12,147 nt of DNA, from positions 1-12,147 of the forward strand of contig JAGSHP010000104.1 of assembly GCA_029855925.1 (NCBI GenBank). Reading direction: 5' to 3'. The position numbers and the translations under genes are program-made. The notes under the pieces are model-generated. The model was not told the DNA's origin and did no database searches. It was given only the letters and a program-made list of their open reading frames with translations. Source of the DNA: Candidatus Thorarchaeota archaeon. Lineage in GTDB: Archaea; Asgardarchaeota; Thorarchaeia; Thorarchaeales; Thorarchaeaceae. Positions 1-6,536 of the stretch are shown piece after piece (position 1 is the first letter of the stretch; each line of letters opens with the position of its first letter).

Positions 1-1
1 C

Positions 2-406
2 GACTTCCCTGACCGAGGAGTTAGACGCATTCCCATCGTTCGCGACAATGGTGACATTATCCTCGCCATCCAGCAGGTCGATTTCGACAAGGTCCCGGAT
101 GGAGGACTCTTCAGGATGAAGGATCTTGCGAACTTCACTCTTCACAAGAGGGGTAAGGAGGCCGAGTTCCATAGTGTGGACGTCAGCAAGATCCGCGAGA
201 AGCGAGGACCCATCGTGCAGTGGATTCCTCGTGATGGATCTGTTCCTGTTGAACTGCTGATGATCGATGGATCTGTCATAGACGGGCTTGCAGAGCCGTC
301 CATGCATAATATTGAGGAGGGAACGTTTCTGCAGTTCGAGCGCTATGGCTTCGCCAGAGTGTATGAGGTGGGCGAGGTCATAAGGGCAGCCTTTGCTCAC
401 AAGTGA
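2..406 (+). CDS. gltX: Glutamyl-tRNA synthetase, archaeal type, C-terminal part (5' truncated by window)
   Basis: This is the C-terminal 134 residues of an archaeal/eukaryotic-type GluRS, the enzyme that charges tRNA-Glu and, in most archaea, also tRNA-Gln for later amidation. The frame is open from base 2, so the gene begins upstream of the window. The visible part is the beta-barrel anticodon-binding region. It has a DFPDRGVRRIP stretch at the start, the PIVQWIP segment, the DGLAEP segment, LQFERYGFARV, and the family-typical ending in AHK just before the TGA stop. The catalytic HIGH and KMSKS-type motifs would lie in the missing part. A methionine at 116 is internal, because conserved family sequence continues upstream of it. 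No oligo-T terminator is visible after the stop. The next gene starts 96 bp downstream on the same strand, so read-through is possible. Identity is from family motifs and is quite sure. Confidence 0.93.
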   Translation, partial: DFPDRGVRRIPIVRDNGDIILAIQQVDFDKVPDGGLFRMKDLANFTLHKRGKEAEFHSVDVSKIREKRGPIVQWIPRDGSVPVELLMIDGSVIDGLAEPSMHNIEEGTFLQFERYGFARVYEVGEVIRAAFAHK

Positions 407-502
407 CATCTCGCTCATAAGAATGACGGCGAGACCCTGCTCAACATATGTCGCCAAAGAGCACAAATAGTGATTGAGCACATTATTGCTTTGTGAATTA
501 CA
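407..502 (+). other. gltX-downstream spacer
   Basis: This is the 96-bp gap before the lysine-rich protein. It has no oligo-T run, no Shine-Dalgarno near the 503 start and no convincing TATA box. It contains the heptamer GAGCACA twice (459-465 and 476-482, 17 bp apart). An upstream TGCTC at 438-442 could pair with the first GAGCA. Either the downstream gene is co-transcribed with gltX or its promoter is non-consensus. Confidence 0.35.
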
Positions 503-1252
503 ATGGCTAAGAAAAAGAAGTCGAAGAAGTCCATCTCCCCCACAATGTTCAAGCTGACCGGTGCCAGTGCCAAGCTCAAGATTGTGGACAAGAAGAAGGG
601 CAGTTACTACTTTGCCACTAAGGTCAAACCGGAAAAGGCTGTTAAATTGGCTCGTAGTAACGGTGCTGACATTCTTGGTGTTTCACCAGGCGATGTCACC
701 GTCGGCAAGCCTGCACTCAAGTATGATTTCTACTGTATGTACGATGCGATTCTCGGGCTCAAGTTTCTGAGGCCCCGTGTCCAAGAGATTGGAGTGAATG
801 ATGAGGTCGAAGGGGTACTTGTCGGCAAGGAAGTGCAGACCCCGACCAAGGGTAAGGAGATTCCCGGCAAGTCTATCAAGGTCACAATGGTTGAGCTCTT
901 TACCATTGAGCGATCGGACTCGATGGTTCTCGACGGAGCAACGGGGGCACCTGCAAGAAGTCTCGAGAAGATGCTGAAGGGTCCTGGAAAGAAACGTGCA
1001 ACACCTGCATGGATCAGAAAGGTCAAGGTGAGCCCTGGCAAATACAACTCCATTGAGAAGGTAGTCAAGAGTGTGGCCAAAATCGCAAAGAGCGTCCCTA
1101 AGGAGGCCAAGAAGGTTGTCGAGCACACGCTCACCTTCAAGAAGCTCGATGGTTTCTACGTGCCAACCTACTACGTCAAGGTGTCTGCTGGCGAGAACTC
1201 TCGTGTGATGCGAATCAATGCCGTGACGGGAAACGTTGCAATCAAACTATGA
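503..1252 (+). CDS. Uncharacterised lysine-rich protein, 249 aa
   Basis: I do not recognise this family. The N-terminus is strongly basic (MAKKKKSKKS) and lysines are frequent throughout, which suggests binding to nucleic acid or another polyanion (inference). There is no signal peptide and no membrane segment. Two beta-rich modules can be seen. One is at about residues 35-110, with a YDFYCMYDAIL stretch followed by RVQEIGV and VEGVLVGKEV. The second is at the C-terminus (about 208-249), with GFYVPTYYVKV followed by RVMRINAVTGNV. The similar order (aromatic strand, then R-V, then hydrophobic strand, then G-x-V) hints at an internal duplication, and the second copy looks PepSY-like. Residues 180-205 are a lysine/valine-rich probable helix. 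No clear Shine-Dalgarno precedes the ATG. The stop lies 4 bp from the stop of the opposing hyuB. Antisense open frames exist here, but the plus frame has the coherent protein character. Sure that it is a gene; function unknown. Confidence 0.82.
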   Translation: MAKKKKSKKSISPTMFKLTGASAKLKIVDKKKGSYYFATKVKPEKAVKLARSNGADILGVSPGDVTVGKPALKYDFYCMYDAILGLKFLRPRVQEIGVNDEVEGVLVGKEVQTPTKGKEIPGKSIKVTMVELFTIERSDSMVLDGATGAPARSLEKMLKGPGKKRATPAWIRKVKVSPGKYNSIEKVVKSVAKIAKSVPKEAKKVVEHTLTFKKLDGFYVPTYYVKVSAGENSRVMRINAVTGNVAIKL

Positions 1253-1256
1253 TCCC

Positions 1257-2837
1257 TTATTCTATTCCCTGAGGCGTGCCCCATCCGCCTCCTCCAGGGG
1301 TCTCTATTCTGATGATTGTTCCAGCTGGAGCCTCTACTGTTGATTTTGCCTGTAGACGATATTCTCTGTTTCCAAATATCAATACGTTATCTCCGGGTGC
1401 GCCCGGCGCGCCTCCATCGAGACCCCATGGGCTGCTATGTCTTCGCTCAGACTGGATGGATATTACAGAAGAGGGTGCAAGCACCTTTATCTCTCGGATG
1501 ATTCCATCGCCTCCATTCCACTTACCAATGCCGCCACTGCCTCGCCTGATTGAATAGCGCATGACTCTCAGAGGGTAGGAGGTCTCAAGAGCCTCGATCG
1601 GAGTGTTGAGGGTGTTGGTCATGTGTGTGTGAATGCCGCTTGTGCCATGATGCCCGCGGCATGCTCCAGCACCTCCTCCTATTGTTTCATAGAATGTGAA
1701 TTGACGACCTGTCTGAGGATCTTCGCCGCCTATTGTGAGATTGTTCATGGTTCCCTGACTTGCTGCAGGGACTCTCTCGGGCATTATCTTCGCAAGTGCC
1801 CCAAATACGGTATCGACTATTCTTTGAGTGGTCTCAACATTCCCCGCTGAGACCGCCGCTGGGTACTCCGGATTCAATAACGAACCGGATGGCACCTTAA
1901 CATCAATGACCCTCCAGCATCCCTCATTTGTGGGTATGTCCTTACCAAAGAGGGTGATGAATGAATAGTAGACTGCGGACACAGTGGAGGCATATGGGCA
2001 GTTGATGTTTCCTGTGACCTGTTCTGCGGTCTTGCTAAAGTCGACATGTGCCTTTCCGTGTTTGAACTTCAGACTGACCGATATTGGAATGGACCAGTTG
2101 CCTGCGCCGTCGCTGTCCATGAAGTCAATAAACTCTGCCTCACGCCCGCCAAGATGTTCAATCTCCAGTTTCATTCGCGTCGCAGAGTAGTCGCGTAGTT
2201 GCTCAAAAGTGTCAATGACGGACTTCCAACCATGGGCAATCATGGCTTCATGGAGTCTTCTTCCTCCCACGACATTCGCAGCAATCTGTGCCGACAAGTC
2301 CCCCAGTCGCTCATCTGGAGTCCGCGTTTCTTCCAAGAGGTCTGCGATGGTGTTTTTCTGAAGTTCTCCGTTTCTCACAATGATTCGCGGTTCAATCAGC
2401 ACGCCCTCCTCAGAGATGTGTGTTGAGAGCCCTGGCATTGATCCCGGGCTTATTCCGCCAACATCTGCATGGTGTGCTCTGTTTGCCGTGAATGCTATCA
2501 ACTCGCCGTTTCGGTAGACTGGTGCAATCAGGGTCATGTCGGGAAGGTGTGAGCCTCCATGAAAGGGGTCATTGGATACAGCCATGGTCCCTTCTTTGAG
2601 TTCATCTCTCAGCTCTTCGATGGTCGCTCGAACGGACAATGGCATTGCACCAAGATGAACCGGGATGTCCTTGGACTGCGCTACAAGTCTTCCTTCATCG
2701 TCAAAGATGGCACAACTACAGTCGCGGCGTTCCTTGATGTTAGGACTGAAGCTGGTCCGTCTCAGCGTATTGCTCATTTCGCGGGCACATGAGATGAGTG
2801 CGTTCTTGATTACCTCGAACGAGATTGGATCTTCCAT
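1257..2837 (-). CDS. hyuB: Hydantoinase B / 5-oxoprolinase family subunit
   Basis: This is a 526-residue HyuB-family subunit. Members act with HyuA as ATP-dependent cyclic-amide hydrolases (N-methylhydantoinase, 5-oxoprolinase) or as related carboxylases. The protein is full length for the family. Visible motifs in order: NDPFHGGSHLPDM (89-101) and AHHADVGG (121-128), histidine/aspartate-rich and probably metal-binding; a TNEGCWR segment then GSLLNP near 305-330; an ETIGGGAGA then HTHMTNTLNTPIE stretch around 390-425; and a terminal ETPGGGGWG loop (to residue 520). Its ATG overlaps the hyuA stop by one base (TGATG at 2839-2835), which implies translational coupling. A perfect AGGAGG lies 11 nt upstream inside hyuA. 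The stop faces the stop of the lysine-rich protein across 4 bp. The substrate cannot be told from sequence; hydantoin, 5-oxoproline or another lactam are options. The protein is cytosolic. Confidence 0.93.
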   Translation of the reverse strand: MEDPISFEVIKNALISCAREMSNTLRRTSFSPNIKERRDCSCAIFDDEGRLVAQSKDIPVHLGAMPLSVRATIEELRDELKEGTMAVSNDPFHGGSHLPDMTLIAPVYRNGELIAFTANRAHHADVGGISPGSMPGLSTHISEEGVLIEPRIIVRNGELQKNTIADLLEETRTPDERLGDLSAQIAANVVGGRRLHEAMIAHGWKSVIDTFEQLRDYSATRMKLEIEHLGGREAEFIDFMDSDGAGNWSIPISVSLKFKHGKAHVDFSKTAEQVTGNINCPYASTVSAVYYSFITLFGKDIPTNEGCWRVIDVKVPSGSLLNPEYPAAVSAGNVETTQRIVDTVFGALAKIMPERVPAASQGTMNNLTIGGEDPQTGRQFTFYETIGGGAGACRGHHGTSGIHTHMTNTLNTPIEALETSYPLRVMRYSIRRGSGGIGKWNGGDGIIREIKVLAPSSVISIQSERRHSSPWGLDGGAPGAPGDNVLIFGNREYRLQAKSTVEAPAGTIIRIETPGGGGWGTPQGIE

Positions 2838-2854
2838 CAGCCATGAACCCTCCT
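2835..2854 (-). promoter_or_regulatory. hyuB Shine-Dalgarno and TGATG stop/start overlap
   Basis: On the minus strand, AGGAGG (2854-2849) lies in the last codons of hyuA, 11 nt before the hyuB ATG (2837-2835). The hyuA stop TGA (2839-2837) shares its A with that ATG. This fixes the hyuB start and indicates coupled translation of the two subunits. The spacing is slightly long, which suits re-initiation by a terminating ribosome. Confidence 0.75.
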
Positions 2855-4867
2855 TATGAACAACGTGCCGTCCTTCCTCTGCGTGCCCTCCCAGTCCGAA
2901 CCAATGAATGTGGTCGTGTCAACCTGCTCAATGATTGCCGGGCCCACGATCTTCTTGTCCACTCCCAATTGTTCTCTTCTGTAGATGCTTGCGTCCACCT
3001 CACTACCGTCGGAGAGAAGCAGCTCCCGCATCGAGTAGGGCTCCCCCGGTTCAGCATTACTGTGAATGAAGTCGGGCAGTGTGCTCCATCTGGAGATTGC
3101 GACCGCTCTCGCAGTGACCCATTCGACCTTTCGGTCCCGCATCTTGTACCCGAACATGTTTTCGTGGGCGAGTTCAAAATGCTGACGAGAAATCTCTAGC
3201 AGGTTTTCCCCTCTGAAGGGAACGTGGACAGTCAGTTCGTGTGACTGCCCGCTATAGCGCATGTCTATTCTCCACTCGATGCTGATGCTCTCGGGTGACG
3301 CTCCCTGTTCCTCGAGACTTAGTTGAGCCTCTCGAGTCAGGCTCTCGAGTGTGTTCGTCAGTGCACGCTCATCATCTTGATTACCTTGAAGTAGAATCGT
3401 GCGCATGAGGTCCACTCGGAGGTCCGTGCAGAGAAGGCCCAGAGCTGAGGTGATACCCGGAAAGGGTGGCACAAGAATGCTACGAATTCCTAGTGCTTCT
3501 GCAATGTCCACAGCCTGAGTGGGTCCGGCTCCACCAAATGGAACAAGAACATATTCCCTTGGATCGAAGCCACGTTCAACAGTGACCTCTCTGATCGCCT
3601 CCATCATGTTGAAGCTGGAGATCCTTATGATGCCAAGGGCGGTCTCCTCCGTGTTCATCCCTATCTCTTTTGCAAGACGACCAATCGCCTTTCTTGCGTG
3701 CTTGAGACTGAGTTCAAGTTTCCCCCCTAGGAAATAGTACGGATTCAACCTACCAATGACTAGATTGGCATCCGTCACTGTGGCATCTTGTCCCCCAAGA
3801 TTGTATGCTGCAGGTCCCGGGTCCGCTCCTGCGCTCTGGGGTCCAACATGCAAGACTCCCGCATTGTCAATCCACGCAATACTTCCTCCACCCGCTCCAA
3901 TTGTCTTCACGTCGACAGAGGGAATCCTTAGAGGCATGCCGCCCACATCGTTGTCTGCACGAACAACGACTCCTCCATCAATGGCGCTGACATCGCAGCT
4001 GGTCCCACCCATATCCAGAGATATGAGCTGTTGAACACCTGCACGTCTTGCTATCTCCCAAGCTCCCATGACACCCCCTGCTAGACCCGAGAGAGCAAGC
4101 CCAATTGCATGTCCCTTAGTCTGAGAGCTCAGTCGAGTCCCTCCGTTCGATTGCATCACAGTGAGCCTTGCTCTAGGACATATCTCTCTAATTCCATTGT
4201 CAAGCCTCTCAATGTACCCGAGCACCACGGGTCCAAGATATGCCTCTAGGACAGTAGTGGACACCCGCTCAAACTCACGAAACTCGGGCAGCACCTGCGA
4301 TGATGCTACGACGTACTTGTCGTCCAGTCCCCTCAGACTCTGAAGCAGAGCCTCTTCGTGACTTGGATTGAGAAATGAGAACAGGAGGGCAATGGCCACT
4401 GCTTGCGTATTTTTTTGTTTTACTATTTTAGATATACGTTCAATCTCCTCTCGCGTGAGTTCTGTGATGACGTTGCCATCAGCACCAATTCGTTCGTGAA
4501 CCCCAACTCGATAGTCACGATCAACCAATGGCTGTGGTCTCGAGGCACAGAGAGAATAGATCTCCCTTCTATTCTGACGACCAATCTCGATAACATCCTC
4601 CAGCCCCTCAGTTGTCACCAGTGTAATGCTGGCCCCTCTTCGTTGTAGCATAGCATTCGTTGCCACGGTCGTACCGTGAACGACCAGTTCTATGTCACTA
4701 CCCGAGATGTCATTCAACTCGAGAATCTCACGGATTCCCTGCACCACTGCTCTCTCTTGAGCTTCCGGCGTGGATGGTACTTTATGAACGACATAACGAC
4801 TTGGATTATCACAGACCATGATGATGTCCGTGAAGGTACCTCCAACATCGACACCTAAGACGTACAT
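2837..4867 (-). CDS. hyuA: Hydantoinase A / 5-oxoprolinase family ATPase subunit
   Basis: This is a 676-residue HyuA-family subunit, the ATP-using partner of HyuB, with the ASKHA (actin/hexokinase-like) fold. Visible motifs: phosphate-1 loop GVDVGGTFTD (5-14); HGTTVATNAM (64-73); phosphate-2 region DMGGTSCDVS (285-294); IGAGGGS (323-329) followed by VGPQSAGADPGPA (about 341-353); FGGAGP (444-449); then PPFPGITSALG. The last 170 or so residues match the HyuA C-terminal beta-rich domain. Length and motif order are complete, so the enzyme is probably active. It is encoded separately from HyuB, unlike the fused eukaryotic 5-oxoprolinase. The start is set by the family-typical opening GVDVGGTFTD at residue 5. 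The nearest SD-like motif (GAGGT) is about 13 nt upstream and weak. The promoter is probably the divergent AT-rich element at 4923-4940. The natural substrate is not determinable from sequence. Confidence 0.94.
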   Translation of the reverse strand: MYVLGVDVGGTFTDIIMVCDNPSRYVVHKVPSTPEAQERAVVQGIREILELNDISGSDIELVVHGTTVATNAMLQRRGASITLVTTEGLEDVIEIGRQNRREIYSLCASRPQPLVDRDYRVGVHERIGADGNVITELTREEIERISKIVKQKNTQAVAIALLFSFLNPSHEEALLQSLRGLDDKYVVASSQVLPEFREFERVSTTVLEAYLGPVVLGYIERLDNGIREICPRARLTVMQSNGGTRLSSQTKGHAIGLALSGLAGGVMGAWEIARRAGVQQLISLDMGGTSCDVSAIDGGVVVRADNDVGGMPLRIPSVDVKTIGAGGGSIAWIDNAGVLHVGPQSAGADPGPAAYNLGGQDATVTDANLVIGRLNPYYFLGGKLELSLKHARKAIGRLAKEIGMNTEETALGIIRISSFNMMEAIREVTVERGFDPREYVLVPFGGAGPTQAVDIAEALGIRSILVPPFPGITSALGLLCTDLRVDLMRTILLQGNQDDERALTNTLESLTREAQLSLEEQGASPESISIEWRIDMRYSGQSHELTVHVPFRGENLLEISRQHFELAHENMFGYKMRDRKVEWVTARAVAISRWSTLPDFIHSNAEPGEPYSMRELLLSDGSEVDASIYRREQLGVDKKIVGPAIIEQVDTTTFIGSDWEGTQRKDGTLFIRRVHG

Positions 4868-4922
4868 TCATTGACCGCCGACCTCTTCCTGACCTACTCA
4901 CTGATAGTTGTTTTGGATGACT

Positions 4923-4945
4923 AATATATAATATATATTTCGCTT
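4923..4945. promoter_or_regulatory. Divergent hyuA / thiI TATA region
   Basis: The 99-bp space between the two starts holds one near-palindromic AT block (4923-4940) in an otherwise mixed-composition sequence. Read on the minus strand it is GCGAAATATATATT, a good BRE-plus-TATA arrangement. It would place transcription start near 4910 and give hyuA a leader of about 43 nt. Read on the plus strand it would place a start near 4957, only about 10 nt before the first thiI-frame ATG. One element may serve both genes. Start sites are inferred from typical archaeal TATA spacing. Confidence 0.6.
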
Positions 4946-4966
4946 CCAGACGACCAGCAAGATGCC

Positions 4967-6151
4967 ATGTCAAAACGTTTTATTGACACCCGCGCATCTT
5001 CGAGCCTGTGTTATTCGATGAATCAAGAATACTCTGCGGTCCTAGTTCGCTATGGTGAGATTGGAATCAAGTCAAGACAGACCCGTAAGTTCATGTCCAA
5101 ACTCCTGTCCTCTCAGATCTCATCGGCACTGAAAGAAAATGGCATACGGTTCTCCAAGATACGAAGTGAGTTCGGACGCATCTTCATCATGACAACGGAC
5201 GCGGAGCGAGCCGCAGAGATTGCCGCCCGTGTCTTCGGTGTGGTTTCATCCTCTCCAGTCGTTGTTGTTGATGCCCAGCTTGACCTGATTCTTAAGACTG
5301 GTCTGAGTCTTGCTCGTCGGTCATTCCCGCCCGACGTATCATTTGCTGTTGGTGCAAGGCGTCTTGGAGACCATCCATTCACATCTCAGGACATACGACG
5401 CAAGCTGGGGGCACTGATACTCGAACAACTGGCGGACCGACACCTCACTGTTGATCTCACATCTCCTCAGGCAAGTGTCTATGTTGAAGTCAGAGACGAT
5501 GTCGCCTATCTATTCACAGAGACCATTCAAGGGGTTGGGGGGATGCCCACTGGTTCCCAAGGAACGGCTGTCTGCATAATTGATGGCTCTCTATCATCAC
5601 TCACAGCCGCCTACCAAGTAATGAAGCGGGGCGTGATACCAGTATTCCTCACGTTTGACTCTTCTGAGGAGGTTCGGTCAGCCATTGTCATTCTTGCGTC
5701 CTACATTCACGGGATGCCGCTCAAGAAGTACACATTCGATCACCCATCCGAACTGGCCGAGCTGATGAAGCGCCCGTCCGAGGAGGCATGTGTCCTCTGC
5801 CGCCGTAATCTCGTCAACATAGCCTCGGAGGTTGCAACCCGCGAAATAGCAGATGCCATCGTCACCGGAGATATGATTGGGTCTCCGGCACAAACACTAG
5901 AGGCATTGCGTGTAATTCGTTCGGTCAGATGTGACTTCCCGATCTTTCAGCCCTGTGCTGGCGAGACTCCAGAGTCTGTCCGCGCGATTGCCAAGAGAAT
6001 TGGTATTGACCTCAGTAGTAGCATTGACTGTTCCTATTGTCGTGATGGCGCCAATGACAGGGGTCCTGTTGTGGGTGAGAGTTTCCCCTCAGTCTCACTG
6101 CCACCTCCAGATGAGCAACTGAGAACCGCGCGAATTGAAGAACTGAATTAA
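4967..6151 (+). CDS. thiI: ThiI-like tRNA sulfurtransferase homologue with degenerate PP-loop
   Basis: The protein is homologous to ThiI, which adenylates U8 of tRNA and transfers sulfur to make 4-thiouridine. Order of domains: N-terminal ferredoxin-like segment beginning LVRYGEIGIKSR (from about residue 27), THUMP RNA-binding domain (about 70-190, ending in the GVGGMPTGSQG hinge), then an AANH/PP-loop domain (about 200-360). The PP-loop SGGxDS is replaced by DGSLSS (206-211), so the catalytic aspartate position is serine (210). The lysine equivalent to E. coli K321 aligns with proline 335. Cysteines are kept: CVLC (275/278), as in archaeal ThiI, and CSYC (355/358), whose last Cys aligns with E. 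coli C344. There is no rhodanese domain. I kept the first ATG because of its position after the TATA block, but the methionine at 5018 (residue 18) fits family length better. The protein may be a non-adenylating tRNA-binding derivative; the fold assignment is secure, the activity is not. Confidence 0.88.
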   Translation: MSKRFIDTRASSSLCYSMNQEYSAVLVRYGEIGIKSRQTRKFMSKLLSSQISSALKENGIRFSKIRSEFGRIFIMTTDAERAAEIAARVFGVVSSSPVVVVDAQLDLILKTGLSLARRSFPPDVSFAVGARRLGDHPFTSQDIRRKLGALILEQLADRHLTVDLTSPQASVYVEVRDDVAYLFTETIQGVGGMPTGSQGTAVCIIDGSLSSLTAAYQVMKRGVIPVFLTFDSSEEVRSAIVILASYIHGMPLKKYTFDHPSELAELMKRPSEEACVLCRRNLVNIASEVATREIADAIVTGDMIGSPAQTLEALRVIRSVRCDFPIFQPCAGETPESVRAIAKRIGIDLSSSIDCSYCRDGANDRGPVVGESFPSVSLPPPDEQLRTARIEELN

Positions 6152-6197
6152 AGTATATACCCTCATTTTTTCGAGAAAGCAAAGTATTTAATACCCT
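6150..6197 (+). promoter_or_regulatory. Histone upstream region with two repeated TATA-like palindromes
   Basis: Two related elements lie 31 bp apart. AAAGTATATACCCT (6150-6163) contains the palindrome GTATATAC. AAAGTATTTAATACCCT (6181-6197) contains the palindrome GTATTTAATAC apart from its centre base. The flanks AAAGTAT and ATACCCT are identical. The second copy follows the purine-rich GAGAAAGCAAAG, which is BRE-like, and is the best TATA box for the histone, giving a start near 6214. The first copy overlaps the thiI-like stop codon and may be a second TATA box or an operator copy. Confidence 0.5.
6164..6172 (+). terminator. Oligo-T terminator after thiI-like gene
   Basis: A run of six T (6166-6171) lies 15 bp past the thiI-like stop. 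No strong hairpin precedes it, as expected for archaeal intrinsic termination, which depends on U-tracts. Its position before the histone promoter elements supports separate transcription of the two genes. Confidence 0.5.
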
Positions 6198-6238
6198 ATT
6201 CTATTGATTGACCATTATCCGTGCTTATATGTAAATAT

Positions 6239-6244
6239 GGTGAT
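6239..6244 (+). promoter_or_regulatory. Histone ribosome binding site
   Basis: GGTGAT ends 5 nt before the histone ATG at 6250 and is complementary to the usual archaeal 16S 3' end. It fixes the start. The same motif type occurs before the next gene. Confidence 0.7.
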
Positions 6245-6249
6245 TTCTC

Positions 6250-6486
6250 ATGCCACGTTCACGAAAAGATCGAATCATTCCCGTTGCACCGATTGATCGT
6301 CTGATCCGAAAAGCCGGAGCAACCAGAGTCAGTGACAAGGGCGCTGAGCGCCTAGCTCAAATCCTAGAAGAAGTCGGTGAGTTCCTCGCACAGAGTGCCG
6401 CAGAGATCACTGAAGTTTCAGGCCGCAAGACCATCACTGAGCGAGACATAGATGTGGCCTACAAGCAATGGCGTCGCAGGCTTTGA
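6250..6486 (+). CDS. Archaeal histone
   Basis: This is a 78-residue histone-fold protein that would dimerise and wrap or compact DNA. From residue 10 it aligns without gaps to HMfB: IPVAPIDRLIRKAGATRVS, the long alpha-2 helix (RLAQILEEVGEFLAQSAAEI), then GRKTITERDID. DNA-contact and structural positions are kept: R17, R26, K60, T61 and the R59-D66 salt bridge, plus G23, equivalent to the HMfB stacking glycine. Differences: an 8-9 residue basic N-terminal extension (MPRSRKDR) absent from HMfB, and valine 56 in place of HMfB H49 with glutamate 55 in place of R48. The last two lie in the dimer-dimer interface, so tetramer or hypernucleosome assembly may be altered. The C-terminus ends in WRRRL. 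The start is fixed by the GGTGAT motif. It stands as a single gene with its own promoter-like region. Family assignment is very sure. Confidence 0.96.
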   Translation: MPRSRKDRIIPVAPIDRLIRKAGATRVSDKGAERLAQILEEVGEFLAQSAAEITEVSGRKTITERDIDVAYKQWRRRL

Positions 6487-6503
6487 AATAGCCCTCGATT
6501 AGT

Positions 6504-6513
6504 ATGATATATG
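6504..6513 (+). promoter_or_regulatory. Candidate TATA box of the deacetylase-like gene
   Basis: The AT-rich ATGATATATG between the histone stop and the next gene would set transcription start near 6533, a few bases before the Shine-Dalgarno at 6537. This argues against using the in-frame ATG at 6511, which lies inside the element. Confidence 0.5.
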
Positions 6514-6528
6514 TGGGAAACTCCCACA
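6512..6528. promoter_or_regulatory. Perfect palindrome, candidate operator
   Basis: TGTGGGA and TCCCACA form perfect 7-bp arms around a 3-bp centre (AAC). The element lies directly after the candidate TATA box and before the predicted start of transcription. Archaeal repressors with dimeric helix-turn-helix domains often bind in this position. As RNA it could instead be a short hairpin ending histone transcripts, but no T-run follows. Confidence 0.5.
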
Positions 6529-6536
6529 GCTCTCGT

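Noticed and set aside
459..482. GAGCACA direct repeat as an operator
   Set aside because: Only a heptamer occurring twice with no symmetry and no clear promoter nearby; chance is a sufficient explanation.
683..1140. Two long open frames (147 and 136 codons) antisense to the lysine-rich protein
   Set aside because: They overlap each other and a convincing plus-strand gene, and show no motifs; they are shadows produced by the codon composition of the opposite strand.
4409..4434. T-rich stretch on the plus strand inside hyuA (seven T then further T runs), resembling a terminator
   Set aside because: It encodes an ordinary Lys-Gln-Lys-Asn segment of HyuA on the minus strand and lies downstream of no plus-strand gene.
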